In this document: positions 62,473 through 64,000 of the stretch, piece after piece
How positions within the stretch are numbered: position 1 is the stretch's first letter
How the letters are laid out: each line of letters begins with the position of its first letter
Assembly: GCA_003169975.1 (NCBI GenBank)
Contig: PNAA01000031.1
Coordinates: forward strand, 42,242-106,241
Origin: Spartobacteria bacterium
GTDB taxonomy: Bacteria > Verrucomicrobiota > Verrucomicrobiia > Chthoniobacterales > UBA10450
Length of the DNA: 64,000 nucleotides
Direction: 5' to 3'
Notes under the pieces: model-generated
What the model was told of the DNA's origin: nothing
The model's database searches: none
Seen by the model: the letters and a program-made list of their open reading frames with translations, nothing else
Program-made: the position numbers and the translations under genes

Positions 62473-63144
62473 TCAGGAATTCTTCTTTGCCGCGAGGGCT
62501 TCTTCAATCAATGCCTGCAGTTTTTCGAAGGTAAAGAGCGTCTTCACCTCGCGCCCATTGATATAAAGAGTGGGTGTGTTTTTCACCCCTCGGGCGGCAC
62601 CGGCGTCTGCATCGGAAATCACGCGCGTCTGCACTTCCGGGCTCTGAAGATCCGCCCGAAACCGCTCGACATCGAGTCCGAGCGAATTGGCGTAAGCGCC
62701 GAAAAAGTAGGCGGGGTTCGTCGCCTTGCTCCAGATCGGCTGATATTGATAAAGCATGTCGTGCATTTCCCAAAAGTGCCCCTGCAAACCGGCCGCCTCG
62801 GCCGCCCTGGCGGCGTCCACGGCGTGGTTATGCATGGCTAGAGGGAATTCATGAAAAACGATCCGCAGCTTGCCGGCATACTGTTTCTGCAGGTCATCGA
62901 TGGCCTGCGAGGTAACGGCACAGGAGGGACACTGGAAATCGCCATAAATCTCGAGCGTCACCGGCGCCTCCCGCGGGCCCCGGACGTGCAGCGACGGATC
63001 CTCTTTTTCATCGGCTGGCGTGGGCGTCGCGGCGACCGCGGTCACGGGAGCGGGCCGCACCTTCACCCGGTAGACCGTCGTCGCGATCCCCACCGTCAGG
63101 AGCGCGACCAGCGCGATGATGATGAAGGGGAGAGAGCGTCTCAT
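62473..63144 (-). CDS. DsbA-family disulfide oxidoreductase (thioredoxin_4 type)
   Basis: 223 residues with N-terminal membrane anchor (LPFIIIALVALLTVGIATTV). Active site in TLEIYGDFQCPSCAVTSQAI (CPSC), followed by the helical insert and cis-proline KNTPTLYINGREVKTLFTFE. It introduces disulfides into exported proteins and is reoxidised by the adjacent VKOR. Divergent from ileS across a 180-nt gap. Confidence 0.92.
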   Translation of the reverse strand: MRRSLPFIIIALVALLTVGIATTVYRVKVRPAPVTAVAATPTPADEKEDPSLHVRGPREAPVTLEIYGDFQCPSCAVTSQAIDDLQKQYAGKLRIVFHEFPLAMHNHAVDAARAAEAAGLQGHFWEMHDMLYQYQPIWSKATNPAYFFGAYANSLGLDVERFRADLQSPEVQTRVISDADAGAARGVKNTPTLYINGREVKTLFTFEKLQALIEEALAAKKNS

Positions 63145-63323
63145 GGCAGGCGAGGATTCGTCGACATTGGTGGCGACTCTAATCGCATCTTCGCCGGCAC
63201 AAAATAAAAAAGAAGGTCCGTGTCTGCGCTCGACGATGGTTAGGCGGCAATTCTGGGCGATCGCCGGGCGGCCCGTCCCTGCGTTGCTTTTCCGGGGGTG
63301 AATGTTAGCGTCGCCGCTCCGCG

Positions 63324-64000
63324 ATGAGCCAAAATTACAAGGAGACCCTCAACCTGCCGAAAACGGATTTTCCGATGAAAGCCGGGCTGGCGACGCGCGA
63401 GCCGGAGATCCTCAAATCGTGGCAGGAGACACGCCTCTACGAGCAAATCCAGACGGCGCGGTCCGGGGCGGAGCTCTTCGTCCTGCATGATGGCCCGCCC
63501 TTTGCCAACGGCGACGTGCACATGGGGACGGCGCTCAATAAAATTCTTAAGGATCTGGTCGTGAAATCGAAAACCATGGCCGGTTTCCGCGCACCCTTTG
63601 TGCCGGGCTGGGATTGCCATGGTTTGCCGATCGAATACAAGGTGGTGAAGGAAACGCGCGGCCTCTCGCCACTCGAGGTGCGGCAACGCTCCGAGGCGTT
63701 CGCGCGAAGATTCATCGACATCCAGCGCGAGCAATTCAAGCGGCTCGGCGTTTTGGGCGATTGGGAACATCCTTACCTAACGATGAACCCGGCCTACGAA
63801 GCCGAAATCCTGCGCGCCTTCGCCATCTTCGTCGAGCACGGCCTGGTTTACGAATCAATGAAGCCGGTCTTTTGGAGCACGGGCGCGCAGACCGCCCTGG
63901 CCGAGGCCGAGGTCGAATATCAGGACCGCGAAGACACCGCGGTCTACGTGAAGTTTCCGATCGTTACCGGCGCGCTCGCGGGCCAGGCCAGCATCCTTAT
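63324..64000 (+). CDS. ileS: Isoleucyl-tRNA synthetase, 5' part; continues past the right edge
   Basis: At least 225 residues visible from ATG 63324 ([20 protein letters not shown]). [20 protein letters not shown] contains the HIGH-equivalent HMGT, and [20 protein letters not shown] is the conserved IleS segment; [20 protein letters not shown] leads towards the editing domain. Charges tRNA-Ile. No T-box-like leader was recognised in the 180 nt upstream. Confidence 0.95.
   Translation, partial: MSQNYKETLNLPKTDFPMKAGLATREPEILKSWQETRLYEQIQTARSGAELFVLHDGPPFANGDVHMGTALNKILKDLVVKSKTMAGFRAPFVPGWDCHGLPIEYKVVKETRGLSPLEVRQRSEAFARRFIDIQREQFKRLGVLGDWEHPYLTMNPAYEAEILRAFAIFVEHGLVYESMKPVFWSTGAQTALAEAEVEYQDREDTAVYVKFPIVTGALAGQASIL

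Noticed and set aside
1-64000. CRISPR arrays, rRNA and tRNA genes
   Set aside because: No regularly spaced direct repeats, no rRNA-like sequence and no convincing tRNA cloverleaf were seen by eye; a tRNA could still have been missed.

Overview
The window looks like a chromosomal segment of a GC-rich Gram-negative bacterium, most likely Verrucomicrobiota of the Chthoniobacterales (Spartobacteria) type. The pointers are a very long GreA-like protein (known from the PVC group), an exosortase-associated TIGR04073 gene, autotransporter-type repeats ending in LTLTVVP, secreted proteins sharing an N-terminal AFFNLRVL segment, and an LPS assembly operon. This placement is inference from protein families, since no rRNA or tRNA gene was seen.

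Layout. 1-26.5 kb is mostly core genome: a kelch protein cut by the left edge, serine hydrolase, TIGR04073, TerC, greA-like, then kdsA-lptC-lptA-lptB-hpf (Kdo synthesis and LPS transport), SDR-scpA-mazG, DUF2270, PTS IIA, glycosyltransferase, rhomboid-like protein, GTP-type PEPCK, two polysaccharide genes, a porin-znuA-znuB metal uptake group, and an ECF sigma/anti-sigma pair. 26.6-34.5 kb is accessory: two paralogous helical proteins, a KTSC protein, a frameshifted methyltransferase fused to an Mrr-like nuclease domain, a large membrane protein and two secreted propeller-like proteins. 34.7-37.9 kb carries a Prc-type protease and a metallo-beta-lactamase-fold hydrolase.

38.0-42.6 kb is an autotransporter-like gene split by a 3,024-bp IS1-family element with 20-bp terminal inverted repeats and an 8-bp target duplication. 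The element carries a Fic protein and three small genes. Removing the element plus one target copy rejoins the host frame exactly. 42.8-45.1 kb is a fluoride-resistance operon (crcB, DUF190, CPA antiporter) behind a recognisable fluoride riboswitch whose 3' strand can pair with the crcB Shine-Dalgarno; a decayed DUF190 copy lies beside it. 45.1-49.1 kb holds two thioredoxin-fold proteins, a cytosolic subtilase and a disulfide flavoprotein.

49.2-61.8 kb is an array of four large secreted proteins and two small ones, all on the minus strand. About 20-60 nt after the stop codon of each large gene lies a ~90-nt three-hairpin element whose base changes preserve pairing when read as minus-strand RNA. 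62.0-63.1 kb is a VKOR/DsbA oxidative-folding pair, followed by the start of ileS.

The most unusual signals are (1) at least 26 copies of the 8-mer CGTTAGGC/GCCTAACG (23 extend to the 9-mer TCGTTAGGC), concentrated in the core half and absent from the secreted-protein array, resembling a DNA uptake sequence; (2) the four-copy structured RNA element; (3) the Fic-carrying IS1-type transposon.
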